Assembly: GCF_000159955.1 (NCBI RefSeq)
Contig: NZ_GG695981.1
Coordinates: forward strand, 23,048 to 79,091
Length of the DNA stretch: 56,044 nt
Reading direction: 5' to 3'
Source: Paenibacillus sp. oral taxon 786 str. D14
GTDB lineage: Bacteria; Bacillota; Bacilli; Paenibacillales; Paenibacillaceae
Below the pieces are notes generated by a model that was given only the letters and a program-made list of their open reading frames with translations, ran no database searches and was not told the DNA's origin. Shown here piece by piece: positions 42,875 through 51,983 of the stretch. Made by a program: the position numbers and the translations under genes. Position 1 is the first letter of the stretch. Every line of letters starts with the position of its first letter.

Positions 42875-43780
42875 ATGCAGCAGTGGATATCACAATTGAC
42901 CAGGCTGGAGGCCTTGGAGGTGTTGCCGAATGAGCCAATGTCGAAGTACACGACTTGGAAAATCGGCGGTCCGGCGGATGCGATGGCCGTTCCACAAACG
43001 ACCCGGCAGCTTGCGGAGCTGATGCGCTTGCTCCACGCAGAAGGAATCCCGTGGATGATGATCGGAAAAGGCTCCAATCTGCTGGTTTCCGACAAAGGCA
43101 TCCGAGGCTGCGTCATCCGGCTGGGTGGTGAGTTCGAGCAGATTGTTTTCGACGGTACGGAAGTCAGCGCCGGAGGAGGCGCATCCACCGTCCGGCTCAG
43201 CATCATGGCGGGCAAAGAGGGGTTAACCGGGCTGGAATTCGCCGGGGGGATCCCGGGTACGGTCGGCGGCGCCGTCTACATGAATGCCGGTGCCCACGGG
43301 TCCGATGTGTCACGTATATTTAAATCCGCTGACATTGTTCTGGAGACGGGTGAATTGGTCACATACACAGCGGAGGATATGAAGTTTGCCTACCGGCATT
43401 CCGTCCTGCATGAACAGCGAGGGATCGTGGCTCAGGCACGTTTTTCGCTTGCCGCGGGTGACCGGCTGGAGGTCGCGGCGGCCATGGCGGCGTACAAGGA
43501 CCGCCGCCGTAAAACGCAGCCGCTCTCGCAGCCTTGTGCAGGCAGCGTATTTCGCAATCCGCCCGGCGATCATGCCGCCAGGTTGATCGAAGCGGCGGGT
43601 CTCAAAGGGATGAAGGTCGGCGGGGCTGAAGTGTCCACGCTGCATGCCAATTTCATCGTCAATACCGGGCAAGCGACAGCAGAGGACGTTCTTGCGCTCA
43701 TGGAGCAAGTCAAGGCAGCCGTCCAAGATCAATTTGGGGTGGCGCTGGTGCCGGAGGTCTTCTTCGTGGGTGAACGGTAA
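42875..43780 (+). CDS. murB: UDP-N-acetylenolpyruvoylglucosamine reductase MurB
   Basis: A 301-residue FAD enzyme that reduces UDP-GlcNAc-enolpyruvate to UDP-MurNAc. The FAD-binding region is IGKGSNLLVSDKGIRGCVIRLGG, then GLEFAGGIPGTVGGAVYMNAGAHG. The catalytic serine lies in the CAGSVFRNPPGDHAARLIEAAGLKG region of a type II MurB. The ATG at 42875 follows AAGGAGGG; in-frame starts further upstream lie in the promoter region. murA follows 16 bases after. Confidence 0.95.
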   Translation: MQQWISQLTRLEALEVLPNEPMSKYTTWKIGGPADAMAVPQTTRQLAELMRLLHAEGIPWMMIGKGSNLLVSDKGIRGCVIRLGGEFEQIVFDGTEVSAGGGASTVRLSIMAGKEGLTGLEFAGGIPGTVGGAVYMNAGAHGSDVSRIFKSADIVLETGELVTYTAEDMKFAYRHSVLHEQRGIVAQARFSLAAGDRLEVAAAMAAYKDRRRKTQPLSQPCAGSVFRNPPGDHAARLIEAAGLKGMKVGGAEVSTLHANFIVNTGQATAEDVLALMEQVKAAVQDQFGVALVPEVFFVGER

Positions 43781-43796
43781 ACTCGGAGGTGATACA

Positions 43797-45077
43797 TTGG
43801 ACAAATTGGTGATCGAAGGCGGGAAACCCCTATCAGGAACCATTCGTATCCATGGAGCGAAAAATGCCGCACTGCCGATTCTGGCCGCATCGCTGCTGGC
43901 GGAAGGTAAGGTGCAACTTCGAAATGTCCCCCGCCTGCTCGATATTGATGTCATGTTAGGCATTCTCGGTCGACTGGGCTGTAAAGCCGTCCATTTGGGA
44001 GATACGGTGACTGTCGATACCTCGGGAGCAGATTCCAGCCATGTTCCTGAGGATTTGATGAAACAGATGCGCTCCTCCATCTTTTTGATGGGGCCGCTGC
44101 TTGCCCGGTTTGGGGAAGTATGCATCTATCAGCCGGGAGGCTGTGCGATCGGGGAACGGAAAATCGATCTGCACTTGAAGGGACTTGAAGCTTTAGGAGC
44201 GAAGATTGAAGAGCACGATCAGCAAATATGGTGCAGAGCCAGCAAGCTGGTTGGTACCGACATCCATCTGGATTTCCCCAGCGTGGGTGCAACGGAGAAC
44301 ATCATGATGGCGGCAGCGTTGGCTGAAGGCACAACCATGATTACGAACGCAGCACGGGAGCCGGAGATTCAGGATTTGCAAAACTTCTTGAATGCCATGG
44401 GCGCCAGCATCATCGGCGCTGGTACCGACACGATTACGATCAGAGGAGTGAAACGCCTCTTCCCTTGCGATTACGAGATTATCCCGGACCGTATCGTTGC
44501 GGGTACTGCTTTAATTGCCGTTGCCGCCACCCGCGGCAGCGTAACGCTAACCCACAGCAACCCTTCGCATCTGGTTTCGCTGCTGCACGTGCTCAAGCGG
44601 GCCGGTGTTCAAATCGGAGTGAGCGATGATATAATAACGTTGAGCAGTGCAGGCCGTCCGAAAGCGGTGGAACGGATTGTGACCTCACCTTATCCTTCGT
44701 TTCCTACCGATTTGCAGTCCCAAGTGATGGTACTGTTATCCTTGGCGGACGGAATGAGCGTGATGAAAGAAACCGTGTTCGAAGGCCGGTTCAAGCATGT
44801 GGGCGAGCTGGTTCGCATGGGAGCCGACATTACGGTGGACCTGAATTCCGCGTTTATTCGCGGGGTGCCCCGGCTTTACGGCGCGACCGTGGAAGCAACC
44901 GACCTGCGTGCAGGGGCGGCGCTGGTGATCGCCGGCTTGGCGGCCCAGGGTCAAACCGTGGTGGAGCAGGTTCATCATATCGACCGTGGTTATGATCGGA
45001 TCGAAACGATGTTCCAACGGCTTGGAGGCTCGGTACGCCGTGAATCTCCAGCCTTGCGTCAGCTGGATCTGGCCTAG
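43797..45077 (+). CDS. murA: UDP-N-acetylglucosamine 1-carboxyvinyltransferase MurA
   Basis: A 426-residue enzyme that transfers enolpyruvate to UDP-GlcNAc, the first committed step of peptidoglycan synthesis and the fosfomycin target. The active-site cysteine C116 sits in PGGCAIGER, so the fosfomycin-sensitive residue is present. Other motifs are IHGAKNAALPILAA, RSSIFLMGPLLARFG and FPTDLQSQ. The start is TTG at 43797 after CGGAGGTG. It is placed between murB and divIB rather than elsewhere as in B. subtilis. Confidence 0.96.
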   Translation: MDKLVIEGGKPLSGTIRIHGAKNAALPILAASLLAEGKVQLRNVPRLLDIDVMLGILGRLGCKAVHLGDTVTVDTSGADSSHVPEDLMKQMRSSIFLMGPLLARFGEVCIYQPGGCAIGERKIDLHLKGLEALGAKIEEHDQQIWCRASKLVGTDIHLDFPSVGATENIMMAAALAEGTTMITNAAREPEIQDLQNFLNAMGASIIGAGTDTITIRGVKRLFPCDYEIIPDRIVAGTALIAVAATRGSVTLTHSNPSHLVSLLHVLKRAGVQIGVSDDIITLSSAGRPKAVERIVTSPYPSFPTDLQSQVMVLLSLADGMSVMKETVFEGRFKHVGELVRMGADITVDLNSAFIRGVPRLYGATVEATDLRAGAALVIAGLAAQGQTVVEQVHHIDRGYDRIETMFQRLGGSVRRESPALRQLDLA

Positions 45078-45129
45078 GTCAATGTGATGCTGATTCGCGA
45101 AACCTTCGTAGTATAGCCCTAAACTTTTG

Positions 45130-45148
45130 TCCCCTCCCCTGGAGGGGA
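45130..45148 (+). other. Tight GC-rich hairpin before divIB
   Basis: TCCCCTCC (45130-45137) pairs perfectly with GGAGGGGA (45141-45148) across a three-base loop. The bases that follow (TAATAAG) are not a T run. It may stabilise the 3' end of an upstream transcript or act in the divIB leader. Confidence 0.4.
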
Positions 45149-45193
45149 TAATAAGCTTTGTAATACTTATTCAGAAAGTTGCGGAGAAATGAC

Positions 45194-45961
45194 ATGCCAA
45201 AAGCGAATGTACCCGTTCTAAAAGAACCTGCGCCCAAGAAGAAAAGCGGACGAAAAATCAAAACCATACTTATCTTGCTGTTCCTCGCGTTATTATGCGT
45301 TCTATTTTTCCGTTCAACTCTGAGCAAAATTTCTGTCATTACGTTTGAAGGCAATACGTATACGACGGAGATGGAGCTGTTGGGCGCCACAGGGCTTCAG
45401 GTGGGTTCGCCGTTTTTTGCGGTCAGTGCCGATCATATCGCCCGCAAGCTGGAAGAGATTCCTTCGGTGAAGCAAGCTGAGGTAGACAAAACGTTTCCCG
45501 GCAGCGTAACGATCCATATCGAGGAATATCCGATTGCAGCGTATGTGCTGTCAGAGGACGGGAAGCTGCGAGGCTTGCTCGCCAACGGAACGCGCATCGA
45601 CCTGAAGGACGGGGCGATGCCGGTGGACAAGCCGATATTAACCGGTTGGAAGGACGATGACGAGGGCTTGGTCAAACTTTGCCAAACGCTGTCGCAAATT
45701 CCGGACGAGCTGACCGCAGACATTTCGGAGATCGTACCTTCACCAACGTTGTCTTATCCGGACCGAATTAAGCTGTATACCCGGTCCAAATTCGAAATCA
45801 TTTCAGCCACTTCCCTCCTAGCCAAAAAGGCGGAATACATGAACGAAATTCTGCAAACACAGGATCCTGGAAAGCTGACGATGCTGGACGCGGATTCTTA
45901 TGTTCCTTACTCCACGACGGAGGACGGAGACGATGGACAAAATGATACTACTCATGATTGA
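45194..45961 (+). CDS. divIB: Cell division protein DivIB (FtsQ)
   Basis: A 255-residue single-pass membrane protein. A basic head (about 1-23, KKKSGRKIK) precedes one helix (about 24-42). An extracellular POTRA domain follows (ISVITFEGNTYTTEMELL ... PGSVTIHIEEYP), then a beta domain. It stabilises the FtsL-DivIC complex at the septum. The ATG at 45194 follows GCGGAGAA. In B. subtilis ylxW, ylxX and sbp come next; here none is present before ftsA. Confidence 0.9.
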   Translation: MPKANVPVLKEPAPKKKSGRKIKTILILLFLALLCVLFFRSTLSKISVITFEGNTYTTEMELLGATGLQVGSPFFAVSADHIARKLEEIPSVKQAEVDKTFPGSVTIHIEEYPIAAYVLSEDGKLRGLLANGTRIDLKDGAMPVDKPILTGWKDDDEGLVKLCQTLSQIPDELTADISEIVPSPTLSYPDRIKLYTRSKFEIISATSLLAKKAEYMNEILQTQDPGKLTMLDADSYVPYSTTEDGDDGQNDTTHD

Positions 45962-46113
45962 AAAACAATGATAAAATACATTTTATGGGCTAGTTGGCGT
46001 TCTCCCTCTTTTTTCTTCTAATTTTTCAGATAGGGGCAGGGTCTCTGCCACAGTCAGGTTACTTCCTGTCTATGAGATGTAAAAAGTTGGAAGCCAAAAA
46101 ATTTGTAGAAAAA

Positions 46114-46142
46114 AGAGGGAAAGGTTAAGTGGCGTTGAATTA
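46114..46142 (+). promoter_or_regulatory. Sigma-H-like promoter of ftsAZ
   Basis: AGAGGGAAA (46114-46122), an 11-bp spacer and GTTGAATTA (46134-46142) match the sigma-H consensus (RnAGGAwWW, 11-12, RnnGAATww). Only one position of the -35 differs and the -10 matches fully. B. subtilis ftsAZ also has a sigma-H promoter that raises FtsZ for polar septation. Confidence 0.6.
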
Positions 46143-46163
46143 GTAGATAGTGCATCTAACACG

Positions 46164-46189
46164 GCAAGTATATTTTGCAAGTATATTTT
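46164..46189. repeat. Tandem 13-bp repeat in the ftsA leader
   Basis: GCAAGTATATTTT occurs twice, exactly and without a gap (46164-46176 and 46177-46189), 28 bases before the ftsA start. It lies downstream of the predicted sigma-H promoter. It could be a recent slippage duplication or a regulator site. Confidence 0.7.
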
Positions 46190-46216
46190 GATGGGGAAAT
46201 AGGAGGTGCCAGGGGC

Positions 46217-47467
46217 TTGAGCAACAATGACATCATTGTTAGTTTGGACATCGGTACATCCAAAGTTCGTGCTATTATTGGGGAAATTAATAATGGAACC
46301 TTTAATATTATTGGGGTTGGATCTGCCGACTCGGAAGGAATTCGAAAAGGCGCGATTGTAGATATTGACCAAACGGTGCAATCGATCCGCAGCGCTGTGG
46401 ATCATGCAGAACGGATGGTAGATATTCAAATATCTGAAGTGTATGTCGGCATTTCGGGAAATCACATCGGACTCCAAACGAGCCACGGGGTTGTAGCCGT
46501 ACAAAATGAAGACCGGGAAATCGGTGAAGAAGACATCGAGCGGGTCCTGAAGGCGGCCGAGGTGATCGCCCTGCCGCCAGAACGAGAAATTATCGATGTG
46601 GTGGCCAAGCAATATATCGTGGACGGACTGGAAGGGATTTCGGACCCGCGCGGGATGATTGGCGTTCGGCTGGAAGTGGAAGCGACGATCGTCACCGGCT
46701 CCAAGACGGCGATTCACAATCTGCTTCGCTGTGTGGAGAAGGCCGGCCTTAAGGTTCGGGATCTGATATTGCTGTCGCTTGCTGCCGGTCAATTGGCGTT
46801 GTCTAAAGACGAAAAAACGATGGGATCCGTCCTGGTAGACATCGGTGCGGGTTCCACGACGATCGCTGTATTTGAAAGCGGCACGATCGTTGCGACATCC
46901 ACGCTTCCGATTGGGGGAGAATTTATAACGAACGACATTGCCTACGGTCTTCGGACGTTAACGGATCATGCGGAGAAGGCGAAGTTGAAATACGGCTGCG
47001 CTTCAATCGAGGACGCGGCGTCGGATGTAACCTTTAAGGTGACACGGATCGGAAGCAATGTGGACAAGGAGTTTACGCAGGAGGATTTAGCCGCGATTGC
47101 GGAGCCGCGCGTACAGGAGATTTTTCAGTTGATCCGCCAGGAAGTCAAGCGTCTTGGCTACAGCGAGCAGCCGGGGGGATATATCCTGATCGGCGGTACG
47201 GTGTCCATGCCGGGATTGCTCAAGATTGCCCAGCAGGAGCTGGAAGCTTCGGTTCGAATTGCTGTGCCTGATTTCATCGGCGTTCGTGATCCTTCTTACA
47301 CCGGCGGGGTGGGAATTCTGCATAAGGTGGTCAGAAACATGCGGATCCGCAGCGCTTCCAGCCCGAAGAAGAACGCGAACCGGAGCAAGGCTCCGGCACC
47401 GCAGGAAACCGTTCGGAAGAGCGGATTGATGGAACGACTCAAGAACTTGTTTAGCGAATTTATATAG
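46217..47467 (+). CDS. ftsA: Cell division protein FtsA
   Basis: A 416-residue actin-like ATPase that tethers FtsZ to the membrane. Near the N-terminus is the phosphate-binding loop NDIIVSLDIGTSKVRAIIGE. Later come VLVDIGAGSTTIAVFESG and GGYILIGGTVSMPGL. The C-terminal amphipathic membrane-targeting helix is SGLMERLKNLFSEFI. The start is TTG at 46217 after AGGAGGTG; no ATG is suitable. ftsZ follows after 56 bases. Confidence 0.95.
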   Translation: MSNNDIIVSLDIGTSKVRAIIGEINNGTFNIIGVGSADSEGIRKGAIVDIDQTVQSIRSAVDHAERMVDIQISEVYVGISGNHIGLQTSHGVVAVQNEDREIGEEDIERVLKAAEVIALPPEREIIDVVAKQYIVDGLEGISDPRGMIGVRLEVEATIVTGSKTAIHNLLRCVEKAGLKVRDLILLSLAAGQLALSKDEKTMGSVLVDIGAGSTTIAVFESGTIVATSTLPIGGEFITNDIAYGLRTLTDHAEKAKLKYGCASIEDAASDVTFKVTRIGSNVDKEFTQEDLAAIAEPRVQEIFQLIRQEVKRLGYSEQPGGYILIGGTVSMPGLLKIAQQELEASVRIAVPDFIGVRDPSYTGGVGILHKVVRNMRIRSASSPKKNANRSKAPAPQETVRKSGLMERLKNLFSEFI

Positions 47468-47523
47468 TGGTTCAGGAATGATGCATGGGCGATCCATGCA
47501 TATTGAGGGGGAGATGGAAGAGT

Positions 47524-48639
47524 ATGTTGGAATTTGATTTCGAAATGGAGAGCTTGGCACAAATCAAGGTGATCGGGGTTGGCGGCGGCGGAAGCAACGC
47601 GGTTAACCGAATGATCGAGAACGGCGTGCAGGGCGTGGAATTTATTACGGTCAACACGGACGCTCAAGCGCTGCATTTGGCCAAGTCCGAACATAAATTG
47701 CAAATCGGGGACAAGCTGACCCGCGGTCTCGGCGCCGGAGCCAATCCGGAGGTGGGTAAGAAAGCGGCAGAGGAATCCCGCGATTTGATTGCCAATACGT
47801 TGAAAGGCGCCGACATGGTGTTTGTTACTGCCGGTATGGGCGGCGGTACGGGAACTGGTGCAGCGCCGGTTATCGCCGAGATCGCCAGAGAATGCGGCGC
47901 GTTGACGGTTGGCGTCGTGACCCGTCCGTTTACGTTTGAAGGCCGCAAGCGCTCCACGCAAGCGGAGATGGGCATTGAAGCATTGAAGGAAAAGGTAGAC
48001 ACGCTGATCGTCATTCCGAACGATCGCTTGCTTGAGATTGTGGATAAGAAGACGCCGATGCTGGAAGCGTTCCGCGAAGCGGACAACGTCCTGCGTCAAG
48101 CCGTGCAAGGCATTTCTGACTTGATTGCCGTGCCGGGTCTGATCAACCTCGACTTTGCCGACGTGAAGACGATCATGACTGAGCGCGGATCCGCTCTGAT
48201 GGGTATTGGTCTTGCAACCGGTGAGAACCGTGCTGCCGAAGCTGCACGCAAAGCAATCATGAGTCCGCTCTTGGAGACTTCAATCGAAGGGGCACGCGGC
48301 GTCATTATGAACATTACCGGCGGGGCCAACCTGTCGTTGTATGAAGTTAATGAAGCAGCAGAGATCGTGATTGCGGCTTCTGACCCAGAAGTGAACATGA
48401 TTTTCGGTGCAATCATCGATGAGAATATGAAAGAAGAGATCAAAGTTACCGTGATCGCCACGGGGTTCGAGAACAAGCCGATGCCTAGCCGCAAGCCGGC
48501 AGTGTCTGCCCCTGGTGCTCCGGAGCCGCAGGAAACCCGATCGACCTCCACGCTGAGACCGTTCGGCAACCAGCCTAGCGGCGACCAACTGGATATTCCG
48601 ACGTTTCTTCGTAACCGTTCGCGGAACAACAACGAATAG
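47524..48639 (+). CDS. ftsZ: Cell division protein FtsZ
   Basis: A 371-residue tubulin-like GTPase that forms the Z-ring. Motifs are [17 protein letters not shown], the tubulin signature [11 protein letters not shown] (about 106-116), and the T7 loop [12 protein letters not shown] linker rich in Pro, Ser and Gly comes before the conserved C-terminal tail [13 protein letters not shown], which binds FtsA and SepF. The ATG at 47524 follows GAGGGGGAGA. A strong terminator ends the cluster at 48668. Confidence 0.98.
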   Translation: MLEFDFEMESLAQIKVIGVGGGGSNAVNRMIENGVQGVEFITVNTDAQALHLAKSEHKLQIGDKLTRGLGAGANPEVGKKAAEESRDLIANTLKGADMVFVTAGMGGGTGTGAAPVIAEIARECGALTVGVVTRPFTFEGRKRSTQAEMGIEALKEKVDTLIVIPNDRLLEIVDKKTPMLEAFREADNVLRQAVQGISDLIAVPGLINLDFADVKTIMTERGSALMGIGLATGENRAAEAARKAIMSPLLETSIEGARGVIMNITGGANLSLYEVNEAAEIVIAASDPEVNMIFGAIIDENMKEEIKVTVIATGFENKPMPSRKPAVSAPGAPEPQETRSTSTLRPFGNQPSGDQLDIPTFLRNRSRNNNE

Positions 48640-48667
48640 GTTAGGAGCTATTAAACGTCTTCCCCGA

Positions 48668-48703
48668 GACCTTGACCCGAGTATGGGCCAAGGTCTTTTT
48701 TTC
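48668..48703 (+). terminator. Rho-independent terminator after ftsZ
   Basis: AGACCTTG (48668-48675) pairs with CAAGGTCT (48689-48696), with further inner pairing (CCC/GGG), followed by a T run. Confidence 0.9.
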
Positions 48704-48734
48704 TCTCCTCCAGTCCTGCGAATCTCTTCAGCGA

Positions 48735-48802
48735 TGTCGACAAAAATAGTGGCATTCTACTTTCAATTTTAGACAGACTTTATCGCTCGTTCTCTTTATA
48801 CT
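48735..48802 (+). promoter_or_regulatory. spoIIG promoter with Spo0A boxes
   Basis: The -10 TATACT (48797-48802) is preceded by a -35-like TAGACA (48770-48775) at 21 bp (22 if read as TTAGAC). This is the long spacer known for the Spo0A-activated spoIIG promoter of B. subtilis. The same bases on the minus strand read TGTCTAA, one mismatch from the 0A box TGTCGAA, overlapping the -35. A second 0A-like site, TGTCGACA, lies at 48735-48742. Confidence 0.65.
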
Positions 48803-48827
48803 GATAACCATCTACCCAGGCAGGTGA

Positions 48828-49799
48828 ATGCCGTTGGTTGTCTATATCGATCTCATATTTTTGATGAACCTATTGATCGATGCAAGCTTGCTCCTGGTCA
48901 CGGCTTGGATGCGGAAGCAAAAAGTCGTTCTCTGGCGGCTGGCCTTGTCGGCGGTGGTTGGGGCGATGTACGTCGTCATGATGTTTTTGCCGGAGCTCTC
49001 ATTTCTGTACACGTTTCTGGTGAAATTTCTATTCTCTGTCGTGATGCTGTGGGTTGCGTTCGGATTTGGAAGTTTACAAAACTACTTACGGAATATGGGA
49101 GCTTTTTATATCGTCAATTTTGCAGCGGCCGGCGGGATTCTAGGTGTACATTATTTGCTGCAAGACTCCGGAGAAATCTGGAGCGGGATATGGTATTCGG
49201 CTTCCGGCGGGCTTTCGTTTTCCTTGAAAATCGGAGCGTTGTTTATTCTGGTATGCTTCTTTGCCGTCTTGTATTGGTTTAAGCGGGTGATCGATGCACG
49301 TCAGCGTCAGGAGCGGATTCGCTCGTTCTTGGCCGAGTTGGAGGTGCGTGTTGGCGATACGGCGATTACGTGCACGGGGTTGATCGATACGGGCAACCAG
49401 TTATCCGATCCCCTGAGCCGGCTGCCGGTGACGGTGATGGAAGCTGCGCTTTGGGAGCGGGTTCTCCCCCCGTCGTATCGGGGAAAGCTGGCTGACGAGC
49501 GTGCGGACAACCTCATCTTGGAGCTGACGGAAGCGGGGGATTTTCCATGGCCGGAGCGGCTGCGTTTGGTTCCGTATCGCGGGATCAACAAAGGAACCCA
49601 GTTCATGCTGGCGCTGAAGCCTGACGAGGTAACGGTCCGTCTGGAAGGCCAGGAACACCGGACGTCCCGGGTGCTGATCGGCTTGGATGGAGGGCGGTTA
49701 TCGACGGAAGGCACTTACCAAGCGATTATTCATCCCGCACTGGTAGAGACAGCAGAGGCGAATGAAAGCATGGACACCATCAGTAAAACGGGAACGTAA
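48828..49799 (+). CDS. spoIIGA: Sigma-E processing peptidase SpoIIGA
   Basis: A 323-residue membrane-bound aspartic protease. The N-terminal half has five or six membrane helices. The C-terminal cytoplasmic half has the catalytic aspartate D187 in [12 protein letters not shown], the DTGN form of retroviral-type aspartic proteases. It cuts the pro-sequence of sigma-E once the forespore signal (SpoIIR) arrives. The ATG at 48828 follows CAGGTG. sigE starts 19 bases after its stop, as one operon. Confidence 0.93.
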   Translation: MPLVVYIDLIFLMNLLIDASLLLVTAWMRKQKVVLWRLALSAVVGAMYVVMMFLPELSFLYTFLVKFLFSVVMLWVAFGFGSLQNYLRNMGAFYIVNFAAAGGILGVHYLLQDSGEIWSGIWYSASGGLSFSLKIGALFILVCFFAVLYWFKRVIDARQRQERIRSFLAELEVRVGDTAITCTGLIDTGNQLSDPLSRLPVTVMEAALWERVLPPSYRGKLADERADNLILELTEAGDFPWPERLRLVPYRGINKGTQFMLALKPDEVTVRLEGQEHRTSRVLIGLDGGRLSTEGTYQAIIHPALVETAEANESMDTISKTGT

Positions 49800-49818
49800 C
49801 TTAGGAGGATACAAAGCG

Positions 49819-50541
49819 ATGCATGTAAAGTGGAAAATGATGCTGCAGCTGCAGTATTACCGGCTGCTGTTTCTTTTTGGATTAAAGAGTGAAGAAATCT
49901 ATTATATCGGCGGCAGCGAAGCGCTCCCTCCGCCATTAACGCGCGAAGAGGAGGAATACTTGCTGCAGCGGCTGCCCAGCGGCGACTCCGCCATCCGGGC
50001 GATGCTGATCGAGCGCAACCTGAGGCTGGTCGTATATATCGCTAGAAAGTTCGAGAACACGGGAATTAATATCGAGGATCTGGTGTCCATCGGCGCGATT
50101 GGCTTGATTAAAGCGGTCAACACGTTTGACCCGGAGAAAAAGATCAAGCTGGCGACCTACGCATCCCGTTGTATCGAAAACGAAATTCTGATGTACCTGC
50201 GTCGGAACAGCAAAATCCGCACCGAGGTCAGCTTTGATGAGCCGCTGAACATCGATTGGGACGGCAACGAGCTGCTTCTCTCCGACGTGCTCGGTACGGA
50301 GAACGATACAATCTATCGTAACATCGAGGAGCAGGTCGACCGCAAGCTGCTGCACAAAGCGCTGGATAAATTAACCGAGCGCGAACGGATGATTATGGAG
50401 CTTCGGTTCGGGCTCGTTGACGGCGATGAGAAGACACAGAAGGATGTAGCTGACCTGCTGGGGATTTCGCAATCGTACATCTCGCGTCTGGAGAAACGGA
50501 TCATTAAACGGCTGCGCAAGGAATTTAACAAGATGGTGTAA
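49819..50541 (+). CDS. sigE: Sporulation sigma factor pro-sigma-E
   Basis: A 240-residue sigma-70-family factor for early mother-cell genes. An amphipathic pro-sequence of about 27 residues ends at [10 protein letters not shown] (Y28/Y29), the cleavage region for SpoIIGA. Region 2 ([26 protein letters not shown] split over about 75-100) and region 4 ([26 protein letters not shown]) are intact. The ATG at 49819 follows TTAGGAGGAT. It is in an operon with spoIIGA under the Spo0A-type promoter. Confidence 0.97.
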   Translation: MHVKWKMMLQLQYYRLLFLFGLKSEEIYYIGGSEALPPPLTREEEEYLLQRLPSGDSAIRAMLIERNLRLVVYIARKFENTGINIEDLVSIGAIGLIKAVNTFDPEKKIKLATYASRCIENEILMYLRRNSKIRTEVSFDEPLNIDWDGNELLLSDVLGTENDTIYRNIEEQVDRKLLHKALDKLTERERMIMELRFGLVDGDEKTQKDVADLLGISQSYISRLEKRIIKRLRKEFNKMV

Positions 50542-50631
50542 TGGCCTGATGGAAGCGAAATTTTCCCAATTTCCAATTATTTCGACAGAAGTCGACTTAA
50601 GTGTTTTCGCTTCGACCTGGAAGATGACGGC

Positions 50632-50660
50632 GGAATAAAAATGCAGTCCCGGGAGATACT
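50632..50660 (+). promoter_or_regulatory. Possible sigma-G-like promoter of sigG
   Basis: GGAATA (50632-50637), a 17-bp spacer and GATACT (50655-50660) resemble the sigma-G pattern (TGAATA, 17-18, CATACTA), with one mismatch in the -35 and one in the first six -10 positions. It lies 33 bases before the sigG start. Autoregulation of sigG by sigma-G is known in B. subtilis. Confidence 0.35.
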
Positions 50661-50693
50661 GTTCATTAGTTTCTCCTTGGGAGGTAAGACACG

Positions 50694-51476
50694 ATGACCC
50701 GAAACAAAGTCGAAATTTGCGGTGTCGATACCGCAAAATTGCCCGTTCTAACCAATGCGGAAATGCGTGAATTGTTCCACTCGTTGCAGCAGGACCACGT
50801 AAGATCAGCCAGAGAAAAGTTAGTAAATGGCAATCTGAGACTCGTGCTGAGCGTCATCCAGCGGTTCAACAATCGGGGGGAGTATGTGGACGACCTATTC
50901 CAGGTTGGCTGCATCGGACTCATGAAAGCCATCGATAATTTCGATTTATCGCAGAACGTCAAATTCTCCACTTACGCTGTGCCGATGATCATTGGGGAAA
51001 TTCGGCGTTACCTGCGGGACAACAACCCGATCCGCGTCTCCCGAAGCTTGCGAGATATCGCCTACAAGGCGCTTCAAATGCGGGACAACCTGACCAATCA
51101 GAACTCCCGTGAACCTACGATTTTTGAAATCTCTGAGGCTTTGGGCTTACCGAAGGAGGACGTCGTCTTTGCCCTCGACGCCATCCAGGACCCGGTTTCC
51201 TTGTTCGAGCCGATCTACCATGACGGCGGGGATCCCATCTACGTGATGGACCAAATCAGCGATGACAAGAACAAGGACGTATCCTGGATCGAGGAAATCG
51301 CCTTACGCGAAGCGATGCAGCGGTTGGGCAACCGTGAGAAGATGATCTTGTCCATGCGTTTCTTTGAAGGCAAAACGCAAATGGAGGTCGCCGATGAGAT
51401 CGGGATCTCCCAAGCCCAAGTGTCCAGGCTCGAGAAATCCGCTATTTTACAAATGCAGAAGCATGTGAAGTCGTAA
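50694..51476 (+). CDS. sigG: Sporulation sigma factor sigma-G
   Basis: A 260-residue sigma-70-family factor active in the late forespore. The N-terminus RNKVEICGVDTAKLPVLTN is typical of SigG, not SigF. Region 2 (NGNLRLVLSVIQRFNNRGEY), region 3 and region 4 (TQMEVADEIGISQAQVSRLEK) are complete. The ATG follows GGGAGGTAAG. A gap of 152 bases after sigE holds a possible own promoter. A terminator follows its stop. Confidence 0.97.
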   Translation: MTRNKVEICGVDTAKLPVLTNAEMRELFHSLQQDHVRSAREKLVNGNLRLVLSVIQRFNNRGEYVDDLFQVGCIGLMKAIDNFDLSQNVKFSTYAVPMIIGEIRRYLRDNNPIRVSRSLRDIAYKALQMRDNLTNQNSREPTIFEISEALGLPKEDVVFALDAIQDPVSLFEPIYHDGGDPIYVMDQISDDKNKDVSWIEEIALREAMQRLGNREKMILSMRFFEGKTQMEVADEIGISQAQVSRLEKSAILQMQKHVKS

Positions 51477-51480
51477 ATCC

Positions 51481-51502
51481 GGTCCCTGCGGGGACCTTTT
51501 TT
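51481..51502 (+). terminator. Rho-independent terminator of sigG
   Basis: GGTCCC pairs with GGGACC across a short loop (51481-51496), followed by TTTTTT. Confidence 0.85.
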
Positions 51503-51647
51503 ATTTGGGCTCCTGCCGATTTCGCTACGGAGTTTTTTTGTGTGTTGTTTGGACGTCTCTTTTCCTGTGGCCAAGGCGCATGCTCCGAATCCCGCGCTCA
51601 TATAGTAAAGGGACGGAGTAATTAGACGGGACGGGGGCGGTAGAACC

Positions 51648-51983
51648 ATGGACAATGTGGTAAGGGCGAGTATGAAAATATCCGATTTTCAGACGAAGGA
51701 CGTCATCAACGTCGTGGACGGGAAACGGCTTGGGCATATCAGCGACCTGGAACTGGACTTGAGGCAGGGGGTTATTGAGGCGATTGTTGTGCCTGTCGGG
51801 GCTAAATTTATGGGGTTGTTTGGCGGAGGGAGCGATCTGATCATCCCATGGAAAAATATCGTGAAAATCGGATCTGATGTCGTGTTGGTTAAAATGGAGG
51901 AACTCCGAGAACCAAGAACGCAGACGACCTACGACACGACGGTGTATATCGACCGAGACGGACGGGCGGAACGGCGGAGCTAG
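51648..51983 (+). CDS. ylmC: YlmC/YmxH-family PRC-barrel protein
   Basis: A 111-residue protein with a PRC-barrel-like core (MKISDFQTKDVINVVDGKRLGHISDLELD ... IIPWKNIVKIGSDVVLVKME; quoted in parts, about residues 9-85) and a basic-acidic tail. It matches YlmC/YmxH proteins, which follow sigG in Bacillales. The ATG at 51648 has GGGGGCGG upstream. An ATG at 51672, after AAGGGCGAG, gives a length closer to the B. subtilis protein and is equally possible. The function is unknown; expression during sporulation is often assumed from the family name. Confidence 0.82.
   Translation: MDNVVRASMKISDFQTKDVINVVDGKRLGHISDLELDLRQGVIEAIVVPVGAKFMGLFGGGSDLIIPWKNIVKIGSDVVLVKMEELREPRTQTTYDTTVYIDRDGRAERRS

Noticed and set aside
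48824..49282. Alternative frame of 152 codons at the start of spoIIGA
   Set aside because: The overlapping frame from 48828 encodes the full SpoIIGA with membrane helices and the DTGN motif; the alternative has no family features.
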